The notes beneath the pieces are model-generated. The model did no database searches. It was not told where the DNA came from and saw only the letters and a program-made list of their open reading frames with translations. Position numbers and translations under genes: made by a program. This document shows, in pieces, positions 1 to 6,114 of a DNA stretch of 10,553 nucleotides; the first letter of the stretch is position 1, and the number at the start of each line of letters is the position of its first letter. The stretch is from Holosporales bacterium (GTDB taxonomy: Bacteria > Pseudomonadota > Alphaproteobacteria > RUG11792): the NCBI GenBank assembly GCA_031281515.1, contig JAITFF010000082.1, positions 1-10,553 of the forward strand. The letters run 5' to 3'.

Positions 1-74
1 GGGCTTTTGCGGATAGTACAGTACTTGATCATCTTAGGTTGTGGGAGATAGCTGACATTGTTTCATGCGGATGA
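1..74 (+). CDS. 3' end of an unidentified protein gene (5' end outside the window)
   Basis: The frame that starts at base 3 is open from the window edge to a TGA at 72-74. It gives a 23-residue tail beginning AFADSTVLDH and ending IADIVSCG, which has the composition of an ordinary soluble C-terminus. The main support for its being real is that its stop overlaps the ATG of the next ORF as ATGA (71-74), the coupling expected of adjacent operon genes. The frame from base 1 is also open, to 51, so the call rests on the overlap. I cannot identify the family from so short a tail. Confidence 0.4.
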   Translation, partial: AFADSTVLDHLRLWEIADIVSCG

Positions 75-223
75 TAGCAGCTTTCGCTCAGTTTTTCACT
101 TTTGCAATAGGTCTAATGACTACCTTGTCATATTACTTTGAATCTTTTCCAATCATAAAGTCTATGCAAAATGATCTTCAAAAGCAAATTGTTGATTCGC
201 AAATCAAATGTGTAGTGTGGTGA
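71..223 (+). CDS. Small hypothetical membrane protein (50 aa)
   Basis: This short ORF starts at ATG 71, overlapping the upstream stop as ATGA, and ends at TGA 221-223. The product has a hydrophobic N-terminal half (about residues 2-23, MIAAFAQFFTFAIGLMTTLS), then a polar segment with SMQNDLQKQIVDSQ that could form a short amphipathic or coiled helix. It ends in CVVW. The pattern fits a single-pass membrane miniprotein. An alternative in-frame ATG at 65 would add two residues; 71 is preferred because of the overlap. A GGGAGAT at 43-49 is too far away to be a normal ribosome site, so translation would depend on coupling. No family is recognised. Confidence 0.38.
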   Translation: MIAAFAQFFTFAIGLMTTLSYYFESFPIIKSMQNDLQKQIVDSQIKCVVW

Positions 224-273
224 GCTATTACTCAATCCAGATAATATCCATGCTTGACCACACCATCTTACAC

Positions 274-309
274 AAAAAAAATCCTTTCTCGATATTCTTC
301 CCACATATC
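274..309 (-). terminator. Weak candidate terminator of the repeat-protein gene
   Basis: On the minus strand, after the stop at 348, a 5-bp stem GATAT/ATATC (305-309 with 291-295, 9-base loop) is followed nine bases later by a run of eight T (281-274). The stem is short and AT-only and the T-run is not adjacent, so this is a poor intrinsic terminator. It is the only T-run that follows a dyad in the gap between the two convergent units. The rest of 224-347 shows nothing recognisable. Confidence 0.2.
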
Positions 310-347
310 TGCAGTCGCAGGGTTTCTGAAAGCCAAAATGAAGAAAA

Positions 348-1943
348 CTAGTTAGGCAGGAGAACTTGGTTCAAAGCATCAATATCGGTGACTGAGGCGA
401 CCTGCCTTTCCGGGGTCGTTCCCCTCTTCAACTTTTGCCATCTGGTCCCGTCTGCTGATCGGCCAGCCACTGCGTCCAACCCATCGGAAGAAGTGGATCT
501 TTTCATAGATCGAGGCGCGGCCGCCCCAAAGCCAGATCTTCCCATACCCGAGGCTCCCGCCTGATTTTCAACCCCCGCCATTGCTGGGGAAGCAGCCGGA
601 GTTTCCGCAGCAGCAAGGAGGGCGGCAATTTCGGGATCGACACCATCCATAGCCCCCGGTTCTGCTTGAATCCCATCCATCGGCGGGACTGGAGTAATGA
701 CTTCAGGAATGACATTTCCCTGTGGTTCCGTAAGTATTTGACTACCCACGTCAGCAGTTTTTCCCGCTTCAGCAATAAGGGCGTCAATCTCTGGATCTCC
801 GCTAGAGACAACTGGCGAAGTAACGATCGAAGAGACATTTCCAACATCAGCAACAGGAGCAGTACTGGCAAGAGCATCAGTAACCAGATTTGGCGACTCG
901 CCTGGAATTGGAGGAGTTACCATGACAGGAACTTGCCTACGATTATATCTTCCACGTTGCGAAAAACCGCGGCCAGCCCCCTTAGTAAATATCACCCCGC
1001 TATTTCCGAATAATGTGCGTTTTTGCCCGTCCTTCCCCTCGGCGGCCGCGGCAGCTTCCTTCATGGCTGCCCTCAACATTTCGACACCACCTGCCGTAAC
1101 CTTACTGCCGTCTAGCTGGATGCTCCTCAGTTCTCCGATTCCGTTTACCCTAATTGAATTTACCATTTTAGCGATACCGGCATCTGTAACTGAAGTATGA
1201 GCAAGGTTGAGATGGTAAGTATTAGACAGCACTACAGCGTCAATCATGCTATCGTCAACGGAATCATTGTACGACAAATTCCAGATCACGACCTTCCCGT
1301 CGTCGCTGAAGATCTTGGCCCAATTGGCAATGATAGGCGTGGTTACGCCAGTTTTAGACAGATCTAAGTAGATATTTCTAGAATGAGTCCCGAATGATGA
1401 GGTACTCGTTAATAGCTGATAAAATTTATTAAAGGCATTATCGCCATTTGCGGCAAAATCTCCACATTCAGATAGATCCAACATGTTAAGGGCAAGGACT
1501 GCCGCCCGTGCGACAGCTGCCTCACAAGATTTCCCGCCACCGGGAACACCAGAATGATCGGCAACAGTCGGCTGAACAGAGAGGACGTTATCAGTCTCAG
1601 TTGAAATATCTTCAACAAGAGCAGCTGGAACTTCCGGAGAAGCCACTAGCTGCGAATCGGCTAAATTAGCTATTACCGAAGAAAGATCGCTGGCATTTGC
1701 GGAATCCACCGCAGTAACGCCCAAAGCCGCAGACGCAGTACCCACTAGCGAATCCACAGGATTTTCCGGAGCAGGAACAGGGGGAGGAATCCCGCCACTC
1801 TCCGATGTGGCGGATAAATCCTGGCCCAAAAGCTCGGCAATATCGCTCGCTCTCAGAGCGCAACAAAAATAACAACAAAGCATTAAGCCCGCCACTGTCA
1901 ATAAAAATTTAGAGCTTAACCTATCAATACGAAAAAAAATCAT
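348..1943 (-). CDS. Secreted leucine-rich-repeat-like protein with low-complexity tail (531 aa)
   Basis: The product begins with a signal peptide: basic MIFFRIDRLSSK, a hydrophobic stretch at about 13-30 containing four cysteines (CCYFCC), and a plausible cleavage before SD at 33. Residues 40-135 are Pro/Ala/Ser/Val-rich. Residues 150-292 contain four or five leucine-rich-type units, clearest at 191-212, 218-237, 243-261 (HLNLAHTSVTDAGIAKMV) and 272-290, of the L-x-L-x-x-T-x-V-T-D-x-G-I type. An Ala-rich linker and an Arg/Gly patch (323-336) follow. A long Pro/Ala/Ser tail carries two similar segments, DPEIDALIAEA and DPEIAALLAAA. The start is an ATG with GGAG very close upstream. Such repeats bind proteins, so an envelope or host-directed binding role is possible but is inference. 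No named family is recognised. Confidence 0.75.
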   Translation of the reverse strand: MIFFRIDRLSSKFLLTVAGLMLCCYFCCALRASDIAELLGQDLSATSESGGIPPPVPAPENPVDSLVGTASAALGVTAVDSANASDLSSVIANLADSQLVASPEVPAALVEDISTETDNVLSVQPTVADHSGVPGGGKSCEAAVARAAVLALNMLDLSECGDFAANGDNAFNKFYQLLTSTSSFGTHSRNIYLDLSKTGVTTPIIANWAKIFSDDGKVVIWNLSYNDSVDDSMIDAVVLSNTYHLNLAHTSVTDAGIAKMVNSIRVNGIGELRSIQLDGSKVTAGGVEMLRAAMKEAAAAAEGKDGQKRTLFGNSGVIFTKGAGRGFSQRGRYNRRQVPVMVTPPIPGESPNLVTDALASTAPVADVGNVSSIVTSPVVSSGDPEIDALIAEAGKTADVGSQILTEPQGNVIPEVITPVPPMDGIQAEPGAMDGVDPEIAALLAAAETPAASPAMAGVENQAGASGMGRSGFGAAAPRSMKRSTSSDGLDAVAGRSADGTRWQKLKRGTTPERQVASVTDIDALNQVLLPN

Positions 1944-1984
1944 ATCTCCAGTTACGAAAACATGGATTAATGACGATAGTGTAT

Positions 1985-2017
1985 TCGCTAAAGATTAAAA
2001 AACTACTAAATCGCTAA
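1985..2017 (-). repeat. Pair of TTAGCGA direct repeats upstream of the repeat-protein gene
   Basis: The 7-mer TTAGCGA (minus strand) occurs at 2017-2011 and 1991-1985, 26 bp apart start to start, in the AT-rich leader between the 91-residue gene and the repeat-protein gene. The spacing is about two and a half helical turns. It could be a protein-binding pair or coincidence. Confidence 0.25.
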
Positions 2018-2041
2018 TTAGGAAAACACCTCAATTTTTTC

Positions 2042-2060
2042 TTAATAAAAATTTAACCAT
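2042..2060 (+). promoter_or_regulatory. CtrA-type box TTAA-N7-TTAACCAT
   Basis: The sequence TTAATAAAAATTTAACCAT matches the full CtrA recognition pattern of Alphaproteobacteria: TTAA, seven bases, TTAA, here followed by CCAT. It lies between the stop of the 91-residue gene (2068) and the start of the secreted repeat-protein gene (1943), about 100 bases upstream of that ATG, which suits control of the repeat-protein gene. The match is seen directly. CtrA binding is inferred, and AT-rich intergenic DNA can give such matches by chance. Confidence 0.45.
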
Positions 2061-2067
2061 ATGAGAT

Positions 2068-2343
2068 TTATTGTTTTGTTTTATTATAGTTGTTTGCCAT
2101 GAGGATGGCATCTCCACTCGGAAGCCTGCTCTCGGTTGGTGGCATTATCGGTTTCTGGAGTTGCGATAAAAACGGCGGCATCTGTTTGATGCTAGACAAA
2201 TCAGGCTTTCTACTGGATTTCTCCCGCTGCGAAGACTGGGAAATGTCATTTTGTTCGCGGATAGCATATCCGATTAATGTCCCGGAAATAAGGAACATTA
2301 CTCCTGAACCCGCAATCCCGACGATAAAGAACCACTTTTTCAC
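2068..2343 (-). CDS. Small single-pass membrane protein downstream of murC (91 aa)
   Basis: The ORF starts at a GTG (2343-2341) that shares bases with the murC TGA stop (GTGA, 2340-2343). Translation is therefore probably coupled to murC; a GAGGA about 12 bases upstream is distant for a direct ribosome site. The protein has a basic start (MKKW), one membrane segment at about 5-27 (FFIVGIAGSGVMFLISGTLIGYA), and a polar Ser/Lys/Pro-rich tail of about 64 residues, probably periplasmic. It is not a cleavable signal peptide of obvious type; a signal anchor is more likely. The position next to murC suggests an envelope role, and the size and topology are compatible with a small divisome or wall-synthesis partner. 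No family motif is visible and no function is assigned. Confidence 0.65.
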   Translation of the reverse strand: MKKWFFIVGIAGSGVMFLISGTLIGYAIREQNDISQSSQREKSSRKPDLSSIKQMPPFLSQLQKPIMPPTESRLPSGDAILMANNYNKTKQ

Positions 2344-3740
2344 GAGTTCGATAATTCCTCATAAATGTTGTAGGCCCATCTGGAAATACTTCCAGCTCCA
2401 GCAAACAAAATGATGTCACCATCATTTAGGACATTGTTATTTATCAGATCGCTGATACTCGCTGCAACATCCGCTTCATCCGCGGCAAAAATGGCATCCT
2501 TTCCAGCTTTGCGCAAAGCATCATAAAGATTTTTGGACGGGATATCAGGATCCTCCTCAGCATCATCAGCCCTATAGACCGAAGTTATTATAACAAGGCT
2601 AGCACCATCAAAGCATTCACAGAACTCCTTGAATAAAATGTTCAATCTGGTAAATCTATGTGGCTGGCAAACGATAACAATCTTTCCATCAGTTTTTTGC
2701 TGTGCCGCCCTGATGAGGGTTCTAATTTCGGTGGGATGATGGGCATAGTCGTCGACGAATGAAATCCCGCGAATATCGCCCAACAAGGTGAATCGCCTAC
2801 TAACCCCAGAAAATGAGGCCAAAGTAGATTTAACAAGATCCAAATCAACCTTCAGTTCCGTGGCCACAGCAATCGCCGACAACGCATTCAGTATGTTATG
2901 ATCTCCCAGTAGAGGTATACTAATATTTTCCAGAAATGAGTCGTGTATCTTCACATCGAATGTAGAGCCAATCGCTGTCTTTTTGATATTTATGGCACGG
3001 AACATTGAATCCCCCGCGATCGAATAGGTTACTATATTCCTGTCGGTTATATCGTCGATAACTTCCCGGACATGTGCATCATCGAGGCACACGATCCCTG
3101 CCCCATAAAACGGTAAGTTGTTCAAAAATGACTTAAAGGCCAACTTAAGATTATCGAAAGACCCGTAGTGGTTGATATGCTCCCTATCAATATTGGTTAC
3201 GATCCCAATCGTCGGGAACAGGGTCACAAAGCTTCCGTCAGATTCATCAGATTCAACGACTGCCCAGTCTCCGGCCCCCAATTTAGCGTTCGTTTTATAG
3301 GAATTAATGATCCCTCCATTGATGACGGTAGGAGAAAGAGATGCCATTTCTAAGACCGCTGCACACATTGATGTTACTGTAGTTTTTCCATGCGATCCCG
3401 CGACCACCACCGATTTCTTGAGGCGAACAATCTGAGAAAGCATTTCCGCCCGCGTTAAGCAAGGAATTTTGAGTTCCTTTGCCCGAATCAATTCCGGATT
3501 ATCCTGTCGAATCGCCGATGAATAAACGACTATACCGGCGTTATTGACGTGTTCTTTATCGTGACCAACAAATGCAGTAATCCCGATCCTTTCCAGGCGT
3601 TCAATGTTTTGCGAACGACAGATATCACTTCCCTGGACGCTATATCCGATGGAATGCAGGATTTCGGCGAGGCCGCTAACTCCAATTCCACCCAACCCTA
3701 TGAAATGGATAACTCTAGATCCATCACGAATATCAAACAT
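2340..3740 (-). CDS. murC: UDP-N-acetylmuramate--L-alanine ligase MurC
   Basis: MurC adds L-alanine to UDP-N-acetylmuramic acid with ATP in the cytoplasm, the first step of the peptidoglycan stem peptide. The 466-residue product has the usual length and all three domains: the N-terminal UDP-binding fold with FIGLGGIGVSGLA (13-25) and GSDI; the Mur ATPase domain with the P-loop GSHGKTT (115-121), ESDESDGSF (163-171), NIDREHINHYG (183-193) and HNILNALSA; and the C-terminal ligase domain with SGVSRRF (311-317), DDYAHHPTEI (330-339), QPHRFTR (359-365) and GAGSIS (448-453). It starts at an ATG with GAGGT close upstream and a TATAAT at 3772-3767. murB, its usual neighbour, is absent; a small membrane-protein gene overlaps its stop. 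It indicates that the organism makes peptidoglycan precursors. Confidence 0.97.
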   Translation of the reverse strand: MFDIRDGSRVIHFIGLGGIGVSGLAEILHSIGYSVQGSDICRSQNIERLERIGITAFVGHDKEHVNNAGIVVYSSAIRQDNPELIRAKELKIPCLTRAEMLSQIVRLKKSVVVAGSHGKTTVTSMCAAVLEMASLSPTVINGGIINSYKTNAKLGAGDWAVVESDESDGSFVTLFPTIGIVTNIDREHINHYGSFDNLKLAFKSFLNNLPFYGAGIVCLDDAHVREVIDDITDRNIVTYSIAGDSMFRAINIKKTAIGSTFDVKIHDSFLENISIPLLGDHNILNALSAIAVATELKVDLDLVKSTLASFSGVSRRFTLLGDIRGISFVDDYAHHPTEIRTLIRAAQQKTDGKIVIVCQPHRFTRLNILFKEFCECFDGASLVIITSVYRADDAEEDPDIPSKNLYDALRKAGKDAIFAADEADVAASISDLINNNVLNDGDIILFAGAGSISRWAYNIYEELSNS

Positions 3741-3743
3741 ACT

Positions 3744-3772
3744 ACCTCGTACCTCGTATTTCGGGCATTATA
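3744..3772 (-). promoter_or_regulatory. murC promoter -10 and duplicated ribosome-binding segment
   Basis: On the minus strand a perfect TATAAT (3772-3767) lies 26 bases before the murC ATG. No good TTGACA-like -35 is found at 16-18 bp. The short leader contains the tandem 7-mer ACGAGGTACGAGGT (3757-3744), so GAGGT occurs twice, 3 and 10 bases before the ATG. The nearer copy, with GAGG four bases from the ATG, can act as the ribosome site. Confidence 0.5.
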
Positions 3773-3783
3773 TACTCAACCCA

Positions 3784-3828
3784 CCAGAAAAACTCTCCAA
3801 TTTTTCGAGATAATAAGCCAGAAAAACT
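3784..3828 (-). repeat. 11-bp direct repeat upstream of the murC promoter
   Basis: CCAGAAAAACT (plus strand) occurs at 3784-3794 and again at 3818-3828, exact over 11 bases and 34 bp apart. The nearer copy begins 12 bp upstream of the murC -10. The pair could be operator half-sites or the mark of a small duplication. Confidence 0.45.
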
Positions 3829-3901
3829 AGCCTTACCATATATGTTATCTACCGCTACAATGAATGGGCAAATCACTGGTAGAGTCACAATCGAACTCCA
3901 G

Positions 3902-3923
3902 GAGAAGAGCACGTGCAGTTCTC
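3902..3923. repeat. 22-bp imperfect palindrome centred on CACGTG
   Basis: In the 252-base gap between murC and the first papain-fold gene, GAGAA...TTCTC arms surround GCACGTGC, with two mismatched pairs between arm and core. The centre has no loop and no T-run follows on either strand. A DNA-binding site is therefore more likely than a terminator. A second CACGT follows at about 3952. The rest of the gap has no recognisable gene. Confidence 0.3.
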
Positions 3924-3992
3924 ACTTGGAAGATTCTTGCTCCACGTACTGCCTCTGTCGTTACTGTACAATCTTTCTGTTTAATGATGAGA

Positions 3993-4928
3993 TCAAATCA
4001 ATCCAGCAACAAATAAAACCATCTTCGTGAGATCTCCAGTTGCTCTAACGTATGAGCGAAAATCGAAGGAAATTCGGAGCGGAATCTCGGATTCAAACAA
4101 ATCCGATCCGATAACAGCGTCATCCCCGGCAACAGAAGCAAATTGCGACGGCACAATGGAACACGGATGGTTCAGCCCATAAAACCGAGCCATCAACTCC
4201 GAACACCACATTTTTGGGACGTAAGTATCAGAACCCACTCCACACATTCCTCTTATAAGCCTAGCCGCCCCGCCACCGACCAGAGAGTCCCAGTAGGAAT
4301 CCAATTCCTTCGGCATTCCCAATGTCCTCCTGATGAATGCTCTCGTAAATTTCCGACGATACGGCGAGCGAACATTCCGAACCAACAGACTCAGTTTCCA
4401 ATTAGTATATCGAGAAAAAGGTAGTATTAGGCCCCCTCCAGGTCCTTGAATACCAATCCCATCCATTGCAAAGCCGAAAGCAGCGATTTGTTCCCGCCCA
4501 GATCCAGATGGATATTCTTGTTCGATAATCTCCTTTACAGACTCCAGAAGAGCGGTATTTACCGGGTAATCGGACGGGATCCGCCCTGATACCTTTCCGT
4601 CAATTATTGATAAGATTTTGGACGGTCGTTCGAGAAATATTAGTCCGCAATGAGAGATACAGTGGGGATTGGGGTGCCCTCCAGCAGCGGTTCCCACCAA
4701 AGATAGCTTCGAAGCCATCGAACTACTAAGCGACATAAACAATCCACCGTTTGTTAGAGTTATCTCCGGGACGGTTTCCATCCCGAGCTTCCTCTCTACC
4801 TCCGGACACTCCTTAAATTTAGGATTTATGAATTTCATGGTCACTTGGTCATCGCTCGCGAAACAGATAAATTGGAATAAATCAGCTGTTAGTAGAGAAA
4901 GGATGAATCGCAATAAACAATTACTCAT
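3993..4928 (-). CDS. Secreted permuted NlpC/P60 (YiiX-like, C92) family protein, paralogue A (311 aa)
   Basis: The product has a signal peptide (hydrophobic 5-22, likely cleavage before SDDQ at 25). It has the residue order of circularly permuted NlpC/P60 papain-fold proteins: the histidine block first, SHCGLIF with His93, and the cysteine block last, MWCSELMARFYG with Cys242, then PSQFASV. Related enzymes cut amide or acyl bonds in peptides, lipids or cell-wall material; the substrate here is unknown. The start is set at ATG 4928, not the longer TTG at 4964: it aligns with the paralogue's MRNC start as MSNC, precedes the signal peptide directly, and has AAGGA four bases upstream. Paralogue B lies 176 bases upstream of this start on the same strand. 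The two differ most at residues 145-220 and after 289, so substrate or partner may differ. The family call rests on motif order, not a profile search. Confidence 0.68.
   Translation of the reverse strand: MSNCLLRFILSLLTADLFQFICFASDDQVTMKFINPKFKECPEVERKLGMETVPEITLTNGGLFMSLSSSMASKLSLVGTAAGGHPNPHCISHCGLIFLERPSKILSIIDGKVSGRIPSDYPVNTALLESVKEIIEQEYPSGSGREQIAAFGFAMDGIGIQGPGGGLILPFSRYTNWKLSLLVRNVRSPYRRKFTRAFIRRTLGMPKELDSYWDSLVGGGAARLIRGMCGVGSDTYVPKMWCSELMARFYGLNHPCSIVPSQFASVAGDDAVIGSDLFESEIPLRISFDFRSYVRATGDLTKMVLFVAGLI
4081..4212. repeat. Near-identical 132-bp block, copy 1 (paralogue A)
   Basis: This block, which encodes the Cys-motif-to-C-terminus part of paralogue A, matches 5223-5354 in paralogue B with about six or seven differences by eye and no gaps. 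That is far closer than the central parts of the two genes. Confidence 0.75.
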
Positions 4929-5043
4929 AAAATCCTTCAAAGTCAACAATGTATTTAACGGCAAGTGACATCTTGAAATGTTACCTTATAATTATTAATG
5001 ATTGATTCAAGACTAAAGAAGTTATCCTGTTTAAATAAGGGAC

Positions 5044-5058
5044 GGGAATAATCTTCCC
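5044..5058. repeat. Short hairpin between the two paralogues
   Basis: GGGAA and TTCCC form a perfect 5-bp stem around a 5-base loop. On the minus strand it is followed by GTCCCTTATTT, which is not a clean U-tract, so it is at best a weak terminator or RNA-end element for paralogue B. Confidence 0.25.
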
Positions 5059-5092
5059 TTTCCAAGTGGATTTGGCCCAGCAGCTGCAAAGG

Positions 5093-5113
5093 AAAGACTA
5101 TCTTTTAGTCCTT
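5093..5113 (-). terminator. Hairpin across the stop codon of paralogue B
   Basis: On the minus strand AAGGACTA (5113-5106), loop AAAGA, then TAGTCTTT (5100-5093) can form an 8-bp stem with one G-U pair. It includes the last two codons and the TAA stop. CCTTTGC follows, so the U-tract is poor. It may be a weak terminator or 3'-end stabiliser. Confidence 0.28.
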
Positions 5114-6064
5114 GGGAGGAACCCGAAGAGTAGCGTCATACAGGCTTCCACACCATAACGCTGCTTTTATAAGACCATCAAATCTCCCTTGTTCCGAGGT
5201 CGGATCGAAGCAGATGCTGAGGGGAACCTCGGATTCAAACAAATCCGATCCGATAACAGCGTCATCCTCGGCAACCGAAGCAAATTGCGACGGCATAATG
5301 GAACACGGATGGTTCAGCCCATAAAACCGAGCTACCAACTCCGAACACCACATTCTCGAGACGTAAGTATCAGAACCTCTTCCTGGTATGGCCCGCAACA
5401 TCCTCGCTAATCCTTCTTTGAGCAATTCTTGGACATTGACCGCGACATACGGCATCCCCAACGTTGCCCTAGCGAATGCCCTGGTAAATTTCCTAGGATA
5501 TGGGGTTCTGACATTGCGAACGAAAAAATTATGCTGATATCCGCCTAAATACCATCTCAGTGGAGCTATCATGCAGCCGAGAATAGCAATTCTTAGGTAA
5601 TCTGCAGCATAACAAAATGCGGAAAGTTGTTCCCGCTCGTCATCTGTTGGATATTCCTGCTCGATAACCCCCTTTACATACTCCAAAAGAGCGATATTTA
5701 CCGGGTAATCAGATGGAATTCGACCTGATATCTTCCCTTCAATTATCGATAAGATTTTGGCCGGTTGCTCAAGAAAAATAAGGCCACAGTGACTCAATCC
5801 AACCGGATTTGTATGCCCTCCCACCGAGATTCCGGACAATACTAATCTGGAATACTCAGAATCAAGCGCCGAAATAAACAATCCACCATTTGTTAGAGTT
5901 ATCTCTGGGACGGTTTCCATCGCTACATCGCTTTCTATCTCAGGAAACTCCATAAATTTCGGATTTGTAAATTCCAGGGTTAGCTGGTCATCACTCGCGA
6001 AACAGACAGATCTCAAAGATACAACTATCAACGAGAAAATCACTCCTGACAAACAATTGCGCAT
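5105..6064 (-). CDS. Secreted permuted NlpC/P60 (YiiX-like, C92) family protein, paralogue B (319 aa)
   Basis: This is a full-length paralogue of the neighbouring gene. Its signal peptide is MRNCLSGVIFSLIVVSLRS with likely cleavage before SDDQ at 24. The histidine block is GLSHCGLIFLE (His92) and the cysteine block MWCSELVARFYG (Cys240), followed by PSQFASV and IGSDLFESE. The order His then Cys marks the permuted papain fold of YiiX-type proteins. The conserved N-terminal block PEITLTNGGLF and the segment GRIPSDYPVN are shared with paralogue A and are probably structural or substrate-binding. The start is an ATG without a clear ribosome site in its AT-rich leader. It is divergent from ftsZ across a 171-base region with CtrA-type boxes. 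The C-terminal 30 residues differ from paralogue A. An exported amidase, peptidase or acyl-hydrolase is the best guess; wall or host substrates are both possible. Confidence 0.68.
   Translation of the reverse strand: MRNCLSGVIFSLIVVSLRSVCFASDDQLTLEFTNPKFMEFPEIESDVAMETVPEITLTNGGLFISALDSEYSRLVLSGISVGGHTNPVGLSHCGLIFLEQPAKILSIIEGKISGRIPSDYPVNIALLEYVKGVIEQEYPTDDEREQLSAFCYAADYLRIAILGCMIAPLRWYLGGYQHNFFVRNVRTPYPRKFTRAFARATLGMPYVAVNVQELLKEGLARMLRAIPGRGSDTYVSRMWCSELVARFYGLNHPCSIMPSQFASVAEDDAVIGSDLFESEVPLSICFDPTSEQGRFDGLIKAALWCGSLYDATLRVPPKD
5223..5354. repeat. Near-identical 132-bp block, copy 2 (paralogue B)
   Basis: This is the counterpart of 4081-4212, at an offset of 1142 bases. Both copies are in the same orientation and the same reading frame of the two paralogues. 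Confidence 0.75.
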
Positions 6065-6114
6065 GATATATTTTCAATTTAAAGTATTCACAAGAATATG
6101 TTGGCAGAGCGAAG

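Noticed and set aside
215..263. GTGTGGT / ACCACAC inverted repeat around the end of the small plus-strand ORF
   Set aside because: The loop is over 30 bases and no T-run follows on either strand, so it is not convincing as a terminator or RNA element.
503..877. 124-residue minus-strand Leu/Arg-rich ORF inside the repeat-protein gene
   Set aside because: It is in another frame of the same strand, with Leu/Arg-rich composition arising from Ala/Pro/Ser codons read out of frame.
3842..4030. 62-residue plus-strand ORF with several cysteines between murC and paralogue A
   Set aside because: It runs antisense into the end of paralogue A, has no ribosome site or coupling partner, and its composition looks like chance translation.
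4929..4964. TTG start that extends paralogue A by 12 residues
   Set aside because: It would put polar residues before the signal peptide, does not align with paralogue B, and overlaps the good AAGGA site of the ATG at 4928.
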